NCBI RefSeq assembly: GCF_900218065.1
Contig: NZ_OBMU01000001.1
Span: forward strand, 1,615,335-1,679,334
Direction: 5' to 3'
Length of the DNA: 64,000 nucleotides
From: Novosphingobium sp. Chol11
Lineage (GTDB): Bacteria; Pseudomonadota; Alphaproteobacteria; Sphingomonadales; Sphingomonadaceae
Part shown: piece by piece, positions 55,668 through 64,000 of the stretch
How positions within the stretch are numbered: position 1 is the first letter of the stretch
Layout of the letters: each line of letters begins with the position of its first letter
Program-made: the position numbers and the translations under genes
Notes under the pieces: model-generated
The model's database searches: none
What the model saw: only the letters and a program-made list of their open reading frames with translations
Told to the model about the DNA's origin: nothing

Positions 55668-56275
55668 GCCTGGCCGATCGGCTGCGATCCGCGCTGGCGC
55701 AAGGACATGCGCGTGAAGTCGGGCTCACGACATCGGACACGCGCGATCCCCGCATCGATGGGGAGCTTGTGCTCGCGCCTGCCGCCGTGCTCGTCGCCAT
55801 CACCGACCGGCCGGAGCCCGGCCTCATCCTCACAGAGCGCGCGGCGTCCCTGCGCAAGCATGCCGGGCAGATCGCCTTCCCCGGCGGCCGCGTGGATCAG
55901 GAAGACGCCAGCGAAATCGCCGGTGCGCTGAGGGAAGCGCAGGAGGAAATAGCGCTGGCTCCGGACATGGTGGATGTGATCGGCACGACGGACCGCTATC
56001 ATACCTTCACCGGCTTCGACATTGTCCCCGTGCTGGGTGTGATCCCCCCGGACCTGCCGCTGACGCCTCAGGCGGACGAGGTTGCCGATTGGTTCGAACT
56101 GCCCCTCTCTTTCGCTCTGGATCCCGCCAACCGAATCAAACATGCCGTTCAGTTTCAGGGGGTTGAGCGGCATTATTATGAAATCATGTGGAACGGTCGC
56201 CGCATCTGGGGCATCACTGCGGCCATCCTTGCCAATCTGTCGCGGAGGCTCGACCTTGACCGCCTTGTTGCCTGA
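55664..56275 (+). CDS. Nudix hydrolase, CoA pyrophosphatase-like
   Basis: A 203-aa Nudix protein. The Nudix box runs GGRVDQEDASE then ALREAQEEI, preceded by LRKHAGQIAFPG, which is the UPF0035 motif of CoA diphosphatases (NudL/PCD1). It probably hydrolyses CoA or its derivatives. It overlaps the next gene by 20 nt. Confidence 0.9.
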   Translation: MSLADRLRSALAQGHAREVGLTTSDTRDPRIDGELVLAPAAVLVAITDRPEPGLILTERAASLRKHAGQIAFPGGRVDQEDASEIAGALREAQEEIALAPDMVDVIGTTDRYHTFTGFDIVPVLGVIPPDLPLTPQADEVADWFELPLSFALDPANRIKHAVQFQGVERHYYEIMWNGRRIWGITAAILANLSRRLDLDRLVA

Positions 56276-57467
56276 CGCCGACTGGCGCCACCGGCCCGGC
56301 CTCGATGGCCTGCTCGCCGCGCTTGGGGCCGATCAGGGCCTTGCCCGCTATGTCGGGGGAGCGGTGCGCGACGGGCTGCTGGGGCTTCCCGTCAACGACC
56401 TCGACATCGCCACCGCGCTGGAACCGCAGCAAGTGGTGGATCGCCTCAAGGCCGCCGGGATCAAAGCGGTGCCCACCGGCATCGATCATGGCACCGTCAC
56501 CGCCGTGATCGCGGGATGGCCTGTTGAAATCACCACCTTGCGCCGCGACGTCAGCACGGACGGACGCCGTGCGACTATCGCCTATACCGCGGACTGGCGC
56601 GAGGATGCCGCCCGGCGCGACTTCACGATCAACGCCCTTTACGCCGATCCCTACACCCATGAAGTGACCGATTTTTTCGGCGGCGTCGATGATCTGCGCG
56701 CAGGCCGTGTCCGCTTCATAGGCAGCGCCGCTGAACGCATCGCGGAGGATCATCTGCGCATCATGCGCTACTTCCGCTTCCTCGCCCGCTTCGGACGCGG
56801 CACGCTGGACGAAGATGCCTATGAGGCCTGCCGCGCCGCCGCCAACAGCCTCATGGCTCTGTCGCGCGAGCGGATTGCCGACGAACTGCTGAAGCTGCTT
56901 GCCCTTCCCAACCCGCTCGCTTCGCTCCGCCTGATGGTCGAAGGTGGCATTTTTCGTCCCGTACTCCCCGAAATCGGCACGGATGGGCTTGCGCGGGTAG
57001 AACAGCTTGTGGTGCGCGAGATCGAGGCGGCTGTTCCGCCCGCCGCCCTGCGGCGCTTGGCCGCCCTGCTGCCTCCCGACGCTCGAACGGCCGATGCGGT
57101 AGGCGCACGGCTGAAACTGTCCAACAAAGCCCGCAAGCGTCTCAGCGTGGCTCTTGAAGCGATGGCTCCCGCAGTTCCGGCCAGGGCACTTGCCTTCCAT
57201 GTCGGTGTGGAAGGCGCGATTGATCGACTCCTGCTCGACCCCTCATCACCGATCGACAGCATTGCCCAACTCGAAGGCTGGACCCCGCCTCAACTGCCGA
57301 TCGGCGGGGGCGCCCTCATCGCGCGCGGCCTGACGCCCGGTCCTGACGTGGCCAAAGCCTTGGGGGAAGTCCAACGCATCTGGGTAGAGGAAGACTTCCC
57401 GGAGGAAGGCCGTGTCGACCAGATCGCGGATCAGATCGTTTCGAAATTCCAGCGCGCCCGCCAATAA
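56256..57467 (+). CDS. cca: CCA tRNA nucleotidyltransferase
   Basis: Adds or repairs the 3' CCA of tRNAs. The 403-aa class II enzyme has YVGGAVRDGLLG with the following LDIAT metal-binding acidic pair, RRDVSTDGRRA, DARRDFTINALY and RIAEDHLRIMRYFRF. The start is TTG, 7 nt after GGAGG. The 3' end overlaps the GGDEF-EAL gene by 37 nt on the opposite strand. Confidence 0.94.
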   Translation: MTALLPDADWRHRPGLDGLLAALGADQGLARYVGGAVRDGLLGLPVNDLDIATALEPQQVVDRLKAAGIKAVPTGIDHGTVTAVIAGWPVEITTLRRDVSTDGRRATIAYTADWREDAARRDFTINALYADPYTHEVTDFFGGVDDLRAGRVRFIGSAAERIAEDHLRIMRYFRFLARFGRGTLDEDAYEACRAAANSLMALSRERIADELLKLLALPNPLASLRLMVEGGIFRPVLPEIGTDGLARVEQLVVREIEAAVPPAALRRLAALLPPDARTADAVGARLKLSNKARKRLSVALEAMAPAVPARALAFHVGVEGAIDRLLLDPSSPIDSIAQLEGWTPPQLPIGGGALIARGLTPGPDVAKALGEVQRIWVEEDFPEEGRVDQIADQIVSKFQRARQ

Positions 57468-59182
57468 TCGAACGCCTCATTTTCCGGCATCGGGCGCGCA
57501 AAATAAAAGCCCTGTCCATGGCCGCAGCCCATGGATTGCAGCGCGTGGGCCAGTTCCTGCGTCTCGATACCCTCGGCCGTGACATGCAGGTTCAGTGATT
57601 CGGCCAGCGAGAGAATCGTACGGACGATCGCCTGCTTGTCCTTGTCTTCCAGCATGGTGGACACGAAGCTGCGGTCGATCTTCAAAATGTCGATCGGCAG
57701 GCTGTGCAAGCTGGCAAGGTTGGAATAGCCCGTGCCGAAATCGTCCATCGCGATCGGCATCTGGAGGTCTTTCAGCGCCACCAGCAGCTTTCGCGCCTTG
57801 TCCGGGTCGGCGATGATCGCGCTTTCCGTCAGTTCGACGGTCAGGCGCTTGCCCGACACGCCAGAATAGCGCAGCGCTTCCTCGAACATCGACGCCACAT
57901 CGTCGCGCGCCATCTGGATAGGCGACAGGTTCACATTGATGCCGACCGGCAGAGCCTGCCCGAACTTGGCGTCCCACCGGCTAAGCGCCTGCGCGGCTTC
58001 ATAGGCCGCCCACCGCCCAAGCGGCGTGATCAGGCCGCTTTCCTCTGCCACCGCTATGAACTCGCAAGGCGACACATTGCCTAGATCAGGATCATTCCAG
58101 CGGGCGAGTGCCTCGAACCCCGTGATCTCGCCCGTCTGCAACTGGATCAACGGCTGATAGGCCAGTGTTAGATCGCCCTGCGCCAAGGCCGTCCGGAGAC
58201 GGCTTTCGATTGAAAAGCGCCGCTGCGCTTCCTTCAGCACCCCGTTACGGTAGATTTCCACCTTGCCGCTGCGCTTGGCGATCTTCACCGCCGCCTGCGC
58301 CTTGCGCACCACATCGTCGGGGTCATCATCAAGGCTGGTCGAAAGCGCACAGCCGATCGCGCAATCCACCCGGATCTGCAAATCACTCAGGCGGATCGGC
58401 GAGTTCAGCGCATCCTTGACCCTCTGAACGATATGAAGACAGTCCGACAAGCCATTGTTCAGACGCGCGAATATGGCAAAATCGTTGCCGCCGATCCGGG
58501 CCAGCACATCGCCCTGCCGCAGGTTGGACTTCAACCGTTTGGCGACCGTGATCAGCAGCTCGTCGCCAGCCATGGGACCCAAGGATTCGTTGACGCGGCT
58601 GAACCGGCTGAGGTCGATCGCGATAATCCCGAACTGCGAATTGCCCGCCCAAGGGGTATTGCGCAGCCGGTCGTCAATCTCTTCGCCAAAACCTGTCCGG
58701 TTGGGCAACGCTGTCAGCCCGTCCGACAATAATTCGCGCCGCAGGTTTCTTTCGGTGACCCGGTCGCTGGTGCGGTCCATCGCCGTGAACAGGATGAGGT
58801 TCACCCCCTCCTCATTCGAAGGCAGCAACCCCGCGGTGCAGGAGAAGTATTCCGGCCCCAACGGCCCATCACGCCGCAGTTCAAATGATGAAGAGACATT
58901 GTCGGCGAGCGCAACCTCAAGGATTCGCTCTCGCCAATCCTGGCAATAGGGCATTTCCGCGTCGGGATCGCTGCTTTCCAGGAAGCTGCTATAGAAAGTC
59001 TTGTTGACAGAAACGAGCTGCAAGTCATTGCCTTTGAAGCATAACATGGCCGCTGCATGCGGCACGGCCTCCAGCCAATGCTCCATTTCAGCCCGGCACC
59101 GCAGATGCGTGCGTTCGAACCTCGCAAGGAGGTTGTCGTCCAGCCTTTGACTTGGCCGAATACGCACAGGGACCGATTTCAT
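57431..59182 (-). CDS. GGDEF-EAL protein (likely c-di-GMP phosphodiesterase)
   Basis: A 583-aa signalling protein. The N-terminus (about 30-140) looks like a PAS-type sensor. The GGDEF domain (about 148-310) has GGNDF at 231-235, so it lacks the usual Asp-Glu and is probably inactive as a cyclase. The EAL domain (about 320-575) keeps EAL (357-359), DDFGTGYSN and IKIDRSF-type (LKIDRSF) residues, so it probably hydrolyses c-di-GMP. No transmembrane segment is evident. Confidence 0.92.
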   Translation of the reverse strand: MKSVPVRIRPSQRLDDNLLARFERTHLRCRAEMEHWLEAVPHAAAMLCFKGNDLQLVSVNKTFYSSFLESSDPDAEMPYCQDWRERILEVALADNVSSSFELRRDGPLGPEYFSCTAGLLPSNEEGVNLILFTAMDRTSDRVTERNLRRELLSDGLTALPNRTGFGEEIDDRLRNTPWAGNSQFGIIAIDLSRFSRVNESLGPMAGDELLITVAKRLKSNLRQGDVLARIGGNDFAIFARLNNGLSDCLHIVQRVKDALNSPIRLSDLQIRVDCAIGCALSTSLDDDPDDVVRKAQAAVKIAKRSGKVEIYRNGVLKEAQRRFSIESRLRTALAQGDLTLAYQPLIQLQTGEITGFEALARWNDPDLGNVSPCEFIAVAEESGLITPLGRWAAYEAAQALSRWDAKFGQALPVGINVNLSPIQMARDDVASMFEEALRYSGVSGKRLTVELTESAIIADPDKARKLLVALKDLQMPIAMDDFGTGYSNLASLHSLPIDILKIDRSFVSTMLEDKDKQAIVRTILSLAESLNLHVTAEGIETQELAHALQSMGCGHGQGFYFARPMPENEAFDYWRARWNFETI

Positions 59183-59266
59183 ACCCCCGGATTACGCACC
59201 AGTGGTAAATTTTCAGGAAACGACGGGATGTCATTTCAAGCAGATAAGCGGATTGTTACGCGATCG

Positions 59267-61555
59267 TCAAAAGCGGTTGTCTCGCGGAAAGCCGACCGGC
59301 GGCATCCGGCCTGCCGCACCGCGCGCCACGCGCCACGGCGTCATATCGGCTTCGGTGCGCGTTCGGCCGCTTTCACCACCCATCGTCCAACTCAAACCAT
59401 CGCTCATGCGGAAAGCGACTGCATCCGATAGCCCGCCATCACGATAGCGCTGCATCTGAACGCCCTGCCCACGCGCCATGCGCGGCATCTCCACCAGCGG
59501 AAATACCAGCAGCTTGCGATTTTCGCCCACTACGGCAACGCTGTCCGCTTCGGCCGCTATGACATGCACGACCGTCAGCCGGGCTCCGGCCCGCACATTC
59601 ACCACCTGCTTGCCCTTGCGCGTTTCCGCGATGACGTCCGCCACCGCCGCGACGAAGCCCCTGCCGTCCGACGCCGCCAGCAGCAACTCGCTTCCCGCGC
59701 GGGCAGGGAACAGCGCCACAATGTCCCCCTGATCATCCATGTCGACCAAGGACCGCACCGGATCACCAAAGCCGCGCCCACCCGGCAGCTTGTCCGCACC
59801 CAGCGTGAAGACGCGCCCGCTTGCCGTCGCCAGCAGCAGCTTGTCCGTGGTCTGCGCATGGAAGGCGATCTTGGGCCCGTCGCCTTCCTTGAACTTCAGC
59901 GTGTCGGCCGAAGCCAGATCGCGATGACCGCTCATCGCCCTGATCCAGCCCCGCTCCGACAGAATGACCGTGATCGGCTCACGCTCGATCATCGCCTCCA
60001 GCGGGATTTCGCGCGCAGGCGCCGCTTCCTCGACCAAGGTACGCCGCTTGCCCATTTCCGTCTCCGGCGAGTAGCGCTTGCGCAGTTCCGCCAGATCCTT
60101 CTTCAATCGATTGCGCTGGCGCGTTGGGCTTTCGACCAGCTTCGTCAGTTCGTCGCGTTCCTTCAGCAGTTGCGAATGCTCGCGCCGCAGTTCCATCTCC
60201 TCCAGCTTGCGCAGCGATCGCAGCCGCATGTTGAGGATGGCTTCGGCCTGCCGGTCGTTGAGCCCGAACTCCTCCATCATCACGGCCTTGGGCTCATCCT
60301 CGGTCCGGATGATCTCGATCACGCGGTCGAGGTTCAAATAGGCGATGATATAGCCGTCGAGCAGTTCCAGCCGGGCCGCGATCTTGTCCAGCCGATGGCG
60401 CGCACGCCGCACCAGCACGTCGATCTGATGCTTCAGCCACTCGATCAACACCGGCTTCAAGCCCAAAACGCGCGGCGTACGCGTGGCGTCCAGCACGTTG
60501 AGGTTCAGCGGAAAGCGGTTCTCAAGATCGGTCAGCCGAAACAGGCTGTCCATCAGCACTTGCGCGTCTACCGTCCGAGCGCGCGGCTCGATGACGATCC
60601 GTATCTCCGCGTCGCTTTCATCCCGCACGTCCGCCAATATCGGCAGCTTCTTGTCATTGATCAGCGCGGCGATCTGCTCGATGAGCTTGGATTTCTGCAC
60701 CTGGAACGGGATCTGCGTGACGATCGCCACCCACGTCCCACGTCCGCCATCCTCCTTGTGCCAGCGCGCCCGCGTGCGAAAGCTGCCCCGGCCGGTGGCA
60801 TAGGCTTCAGAGATGATCGAGGGACTGTCCACCAGCACACCGCCGGTCGGGAAATCGGGCCCACGCACGATCTGCATCAGGTCCGCATGTTCAGCGTCGG
60901 GATTGTCGATCAGCAGGCTTGCCGCATCGATCAACTCGGACACATTATGCGGCGGAATGCTGGTCGCCATGCCGACCGCGATCCCGCTCGCGCCATTGGC
61001 CAGCAAGTTGGGGAAAAGCCCCGGAAACACCTCCGGCTCTTCATCCTCGCCATTATAGGTCGGCCGGAACTCGACCGTGCCCTCGTCCAGCCCGGCCATC
61101 AGGTCGGCCGCCGCCTGGGTCAGCCGCGCTTCGGTATAGCGCATCGCCGCCGCATAATCGCCGTCGATATTGCCGAAATTGCCCTGCCCGTCGACCAGCG
61201 GCGTGCGCAGCGAAAAGTCCTGCGCCAACCGCACCATGGCGTCATAGACGGAAGTGTCGCCATGCGGGTGATATTTGCCGATGACGTCGCCCACCACGCG
61301 CGCGCACTTCTTGTAGGAAGTCGTATTGCGCGCAGGATTGGCGACCAGCACGTCCGGCGGAGCGCCACCCGGCTCCATCCGCAGCAGCCGCATGGCCCAG
61401 AGCAGGCGCCGATGCACCGGCTTCAACCCGTCGCGCAGGTCCGGCAGCGACCGTGCGGTGATGGTGGAAAGGGCGTAGACGAGGTAGCGCTGCGACAGCG
61501 CCTCATCGAACGGGTGATCCTTGATAGCGTCGAACGGGTCGCGAAAATCGGTCAT
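59267..61555 (-). CDS. parC: DNA topoisomerase IV subunit A
   Basis: Decatenates and relaxes DNA with ParE. The 762-aa protein has catalytic Tyr140 in AMRYTEARL and the quinolone-resistance region [10 protein letters not shown]. There Thr101 occupies the position of E. coli Ser80 and Asp105 that of Glu84. The C-terminal domain is short, as in ParC rather than GyrA. ATG at 61555; an upstream extension is not homologous. Confidence 0.94.
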   Translation of the reverse strand: MTDFRDPFDAIKDHPFDEALSQRYLVYALSTITARSLPDLRDGLKPVHRRLLWAMRLLRMEPGGAPPDVLVANPARNTTSYKKCARVVGDVIGKYHPHGDTSVYDAMVRLAQDFSLRTPLVDGQGNFGNIDGDYAAAMRYTEARLTQAAADLMAGLDEGTVEFRPTYNGEDEEPEVFPGLFPNLLANGASGIAVGMATSIPPHNVSELIDAASLLIDNPDAEHADLMQIVRGPDFPTGGVLVDSPSIISEAYATGRGSFRTRARWHKEDGGRGTWVAIVTQIPFQVQKSKLIEQIAALINDKKLPILADVRDESDAEIRIVIEPRARTVDAQVLMDSLFRLTDLENRFPLNLNVLDATRTPRVLGLKPVLIEWLKHQIDVLVRRARHRLDKIAARLELLDGYIIAYLNLDRVIEIIRTEDEPKAVMMEEFGLNDRQAEAILNMRLRSLRKLEEMELRREHSQLLKERDELTKLVESPTRQRNRLKKDLAELRKRYSPETEMGKRRTLVEEAAPAREIPLEAMIEREPITVILSERGWIRAMSGHRDLASADTLKFKEGDGPKIAFHAQTTDKLLLATASGRVFTLGADKLPGGRGFGDPVRSLVDMDDQGDIVALFPARAGSELLLAASDGRGFVAAVADVIAETRKGKQVVNVRAGARLTVVHVIAAEADSVAVVGENRKLLVFPLVEMPRMARGQGVQMQRYRDGGLSDAVAFRMSDGLSWTMGGESGRTRTEADMTPWRVARGAAGRMPPVGFPRDNRF

Positions 61556-61648
61556 CGCGATCGGAATAGCAGCGCAACGACAAAACGGAAACGGGGATTG
61601 CGGGGTTCTCCCCACGTACGCAATCGGCGGTTCAAGGGAAAATTCCTT

Positions 61649-62461
61649 ATGGCTCCCTTGGGGACTTGCACATTTGCTGCGACGCGCCAATTTGCGCCCG
61701 TGTCCGATTCCATCCCCTCTCTCACCCACCTTCCCGCGCCGCCAGCTTCCCTGCTGACGGGCGCATCGCTCTTCCTTGATTTCGACGGCACCCTCGCGCC
61801 GATCGCGCCGACGCCCGACGGCGTCATCGTCGATGAAGAGTTGCTCGCCATGCTCGGGGATTTACGCGATGCGCTGGAAGGCCGTCTGGCGATTGTCAGC
61901 GGCCGGTCGATCGCGACATTGCGCGATCTTGGCTTTGGCGGCTTCCTGCTTGCCGGAACCCACGGGCTGGAGTTCGCCCAGCCCGGCGAACAGGTCGAAG
62001 CCCCTCCCCGCCGCCCGGCGGTGGACGATGCCGAAGCCGCTTTTCACGCATTCGCCGATGACAAGCCCGGCGTGCTTGTCGAACGCAAATCGATCAGCGT
62101 CGGCCTGCACTTTCGCGGCGCGCCTCAATGGGGGGAGCAGGCAGGCGAACTGGCCACCGACCTGGCCGAACGGCTTGGCCTCGCCGTCCAGCCGGGCAAG
62201 ATGCTGTTCGAACTGCGCCCCGGCGGCGCGGACAAAGGCAGCGCGGTTCACGCCCTGATGGCCCGTTCTCCCATGGCTGGCGGCCGTCCGCTCTTCATCG
62301 GCGATGACGTCACGGATGAAGAAGGCTTCGCCGCCGCCGCCGAATTGGGTGGCGCGGGCATTCTGGTCGGCCCGCCGCGCGCAACGCTTGCCGCATTCTC
62401 TTTGGAACAGGTTGCCGCCGTCAGGCATTATCTTGAAAAGGGGGTCGTCAGGCCGGGCTGA
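61649..62461 (+). CDS. otsB: Trehalose-6-phosphate phosphatase
   Basis: Dephosphorylates trehalose 6-phosphate. The 270-aa HAD protein has LFLDFDGTLAPIAP with the nucleophile, IVSGRSIATL, LLAGTHGLEF and FIGDDVTDEEGF. The ATG at 61649 has AAGGGAAAA upstream. A GTG at 61700 would start at SDSIPSL, closer to the usual N-terminus. It is divergent from parC and followed closely by the GH15 gene. Confidence 0.93.
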   Translation: MAPLGTCTFAATRQFAPVSDSIPSLTHLPAPPASLLTGASLFLDFDGTLAPIAPTPDGVIVDEELLAMLGDLRDALEGRLAIVSGRSIATLRDLGFGGFLLAGTHGLEFAQPGEQVEAPPRRPAVDDAEAAFHAFADDKPGVLVERKSISVGLHFRGAPQWGEQAGELATDLAERLGLAVQPGKMLFELRPGGADKGSAVHALMARSPMAGGRPLFIGDDVTDEEGFAAAAELGGAGILVGPPRATLAAFSLEQVAAVRHYLEKGVVRPG

Positions 62462-62464
62462 GCC

Positions 62465-64000
62465 GTGGCTGGCGCCCCTTGTTCGAACGAACCAGGGGGC
62501 AGAACGATAGTCAGGAATAGTCAAACGCACTTCGCCGGGAACGAACGCAATCTCGATCTCTGGCCGATCGGCAATTGCCAGGCATCCGCGCTGATCGATC
62601 GCGCGGGTCGGATGATATGGGCGTGTGTGCCTCGTGTGGACGGAGACCCCGTCTTTTCCGCGCTTCTCGATGACAAGGGTTGGGATCAGCCGGACGCACG
62701 CGGCTTCTGGGCGATCGAGCTCGAAAACTGCGTCACCGTCGAGCAACATTATATCCGCAACACGCCGATCCTCGTCACGCGGCAGACCGATGATCATGGC
62801 AACGCCATCGAACTTTATGATTTTTGCCCGCGCCACCGGCACCTTGGCCGTATGTACCGCCCTGTCGCCTTTTGCCGGATCGTGCGGCCCGTGGCAGGCA
62901 GCCCCCGCGTCCGCGTCCGGCTGCGTCCCACGACGTCATGGCATTCGGAGCAGGTGCCGATCAGCTATGGCTCCAACCATATCCGACTGGTCCTGTCCTA
63001 CACGGCGATGCGCATGTCGACCAATGCGCCCATCGGCCTCATCAGCCAGGAAAGCTGGTTCCGGTTGGAACATGACATGCACTTCTTCCTCGGGCCGGAC
63101 GAGAGTTTTTCCGACGCGCTTCGTCCCGCGGTCGAACGCATGCTGGATGACACGATCCTCGAATGGCAGGTCTGGGTGCGCGGCCTCGCCATCCCGGCAG
63201 AGTGGCAGGAAGCCGTCATCCGCTCGGCCATCACCCTGAAACTCTGCCAGCATGAGGAAACCGGCGCGATTGTCGCCGCGCTCACCACCAGCATCCCGGA
63301 GCATGCCGATTCGGGGCGCAATTGGGACTATCGCTACTGCTGGATACGCGACGCCTATTATACGGTCGAAGCGCTCAACCGCCTCGGCGCGCTCGACGTG
63401 CTGGAAAGCTACCTCGTCTATCTCCGCAACATCGTCGACGGCGCGAAGGGCGGCCATATCCAGCCGCTCTACGACGTGCGCGGCAATGCGACGCTGGAGG
63501 AACGGGAGGCGGAAAATCTGCCGGGCTATCGCGGCATGGGCCCGGTACGCGTCGGCAACGCCGCCTATTCGCAAATTCAGCATGACGCCTATGGTCAGAT
63601 CGTCCTGTCATCGGTTCAGGGCTTCATCGACCAGCGCCTGCTGCGCATGGCGGGCATGTCCGACTTCGAAGCACTCGAAGCGGTCGGCGAACGAGCATGG
63701 TCTGTCTATGACCAGCCTGACGCCGGCCTCTGGGAACTACGTACCCGCGCCCATGTCCACAGCTACAGCGCCGTCATGTGCTGGGCCGCCTGCGACCGCC
63801 TCGCCCATGCCGCCGCCGCGCTCGATCTGTCCGACCGCGAAAGCCATTGGCGCGAGCGGGCCGAAATCATGAAGGCGCGCATCCTTCAGTCATCCTGGCG
63901 GACGGACAGCAACGCCATTTCCGCCAATTTCGAAGATGACGCCCGCGACGCTTCGCTGCTCCAACTGTTGGACTTGCGCTTCCTCACCGCCGACAATCCG
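62465..64000 (+). CDS. Glycoside hydrolase family 15 protein (partial, runs off the window)
   Basis: An open frame of 512 codons continues past the end of the window. The N-terminal beta-domain begins LDLWPIGNCQASALIDRAG. The (alpha/alpha)6 catalytic part has RNWDYRYCWIRDA and EALNRLG, typical of GH15 glucoamylase and trehalase-type enzymes. Next to otsB it may hydrolyse trehalose or an alpha-glucan; otsA may lie beyond the edge. The start is uncertain: GTG at 62465 is the best in frame, 3 nt after the otsB stop. Confidence 0.9.
   Translation, partial: MAGAPCSNEPGGRTIVRNSQTHFAGNERNLDLWPIGNCQASALIDRAGRMIWACVPRVDGDPVFSALLDDKGWDQPDARGFWAIELENCVTVEQHYIRNTPILVTRQTDDHGNAIELYDFCPRHRHLGRMYRPVAFCRIVRPVAGSPRVRVRLRPTTSWHSEQVPISYGSNHIRLVLSYTAMRMSTNAPIGLISQESWFRLEHDMHFFLGPDESFSDALRPAVERMLDDTILEWQVWVRGLAIPAEWQEAVIRSAITLKLCQHEETGAIVAALTTSIPEHADSGRNWDYRYCWIRDAYYTVEALNRLGALDVLESYLVYLRNIVDGAKGGHIQPLYDVRGNATLEEREAENLPGYRGMGPVRVGNAAYSQIQHDAYGQIVLSSVQGFIDQRLLRMAGMSDFEALEAVGERAWSVYDQPDAGLWELRTRAHVHSYSAVMCWAACDRLAHAAAALDLSDRESHWRERAEIMKARILQSSWRTDSNAISANFEDDARDASLLQLLDLRFLTADNP

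Noticed and set aside
59564-61648. Long in-frame extension upstream of otsB on the plus strand
   Set aside because: It runs antisense through parC. A good Shine-Dalgarno and the conserved DFDGTL motif place the otsB start at 61649 or 61700.

Overview
The window looks like a core chromosomal segment of a Sphingomonadaceae alphaproteobacterium (Sphingobium/Sphingomonas type). The inference rests on high GC, the zwf-edd-glk-eda Entner-Doudoroff cluster, an alphaproteobacterial SspB, an ATP12-family chaperone, a PmtA-like methyltransferase, an RcnB-like periplasmic protein, and short dispersed inverted repeats of kinds common in sphingomonads. There is no rRNA, phage, classical insertion sequence or CRISPR array. 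One tRNA gene is present, tRNA-Leu(CAA).

Layout: 1-340 holds the tail of a dispersed repeat, a terminator and tRNA-Leu. 536-5501 is the Entner-Doudoroff operon, with genes overlapping or closely spaced. 5555-9698 carries a lipoprotein, a gamma-carbonic anhydrase-like protein, hemB, a YaeR-like VOC protein, a 2H phosphoesterase, a Prx5-type peroxiredoxin and a small membrane protein. 9870-14849 (minus strand) is the fatty-acid block, transcribed fabD - GxxExxY - fabG - acpP - fabF - mltG. The GxxExxY gene sits between perfect 26-bp inverted repeats. 15021-19982 is a tripartite efflux operon: NodT-type outer-membrane factor, MacA-like adaptor, and a split MacB (ATPase and permease separated by a long hairpin element). 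20100-22418 has an RcnB-like protein, a BLUF photoreceptor and rpsF-rpsR-rplI.

22471-22872 is a repeat-bearing intergenic region. It is followed by a PilZ-HTH regulator, lgt, a MidA/NDUFAF7 methyltransferase, gmk, fumC and sspB. 29457-32551 is a his operon (hisB-hisH-hisA-hisF-hisE). 33179-36675 has a histone-deacetylase-like enzyme and two L,D-transpeptidases flanking a small lipoprotein. 36803-40101 (minus) is a translationally coupled run: fluoride channel, pseudouridine synthase, HAD phosphatase, membrane protein, ATP12. 41038-45054 has rarD, dihydroorotase, ygfZ and glutaminyl cyclase. 45066-48618 has small stress-type proteins, a DUF808 protein and a MATE transporter.

49057-50756 is an ABC-2 exporter, followed by a PmtA-like gene. 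51813-57467 mixes small periplasmic proteins, EVE, a 2OG-Fe(II) oxygenase, folB, a GNAT, DUF1285, a Nudix enzyme and the CCA-adding enzyme. 57431-61555 (minus) has a GGDEF-EAL protein with a degenerate GGDEF motif and parC. The window ends in otsB and an incomplete GH15 gene.

Most of the window is ordinary housekeeping DNA. The most unusual locus is the GxxExxY nuclease-like gene with its 26-bp inverted repeats, placed between the fabD stop codon and the fabG ribosome-binding site. Next in interest are a hairpin that buries the fumC Shine-Dalgarno sequence, the long hairpin splitting the MacB pair, and the PilZ-HTH fusion. All functions are assigned by reading motifs; no database search was run.
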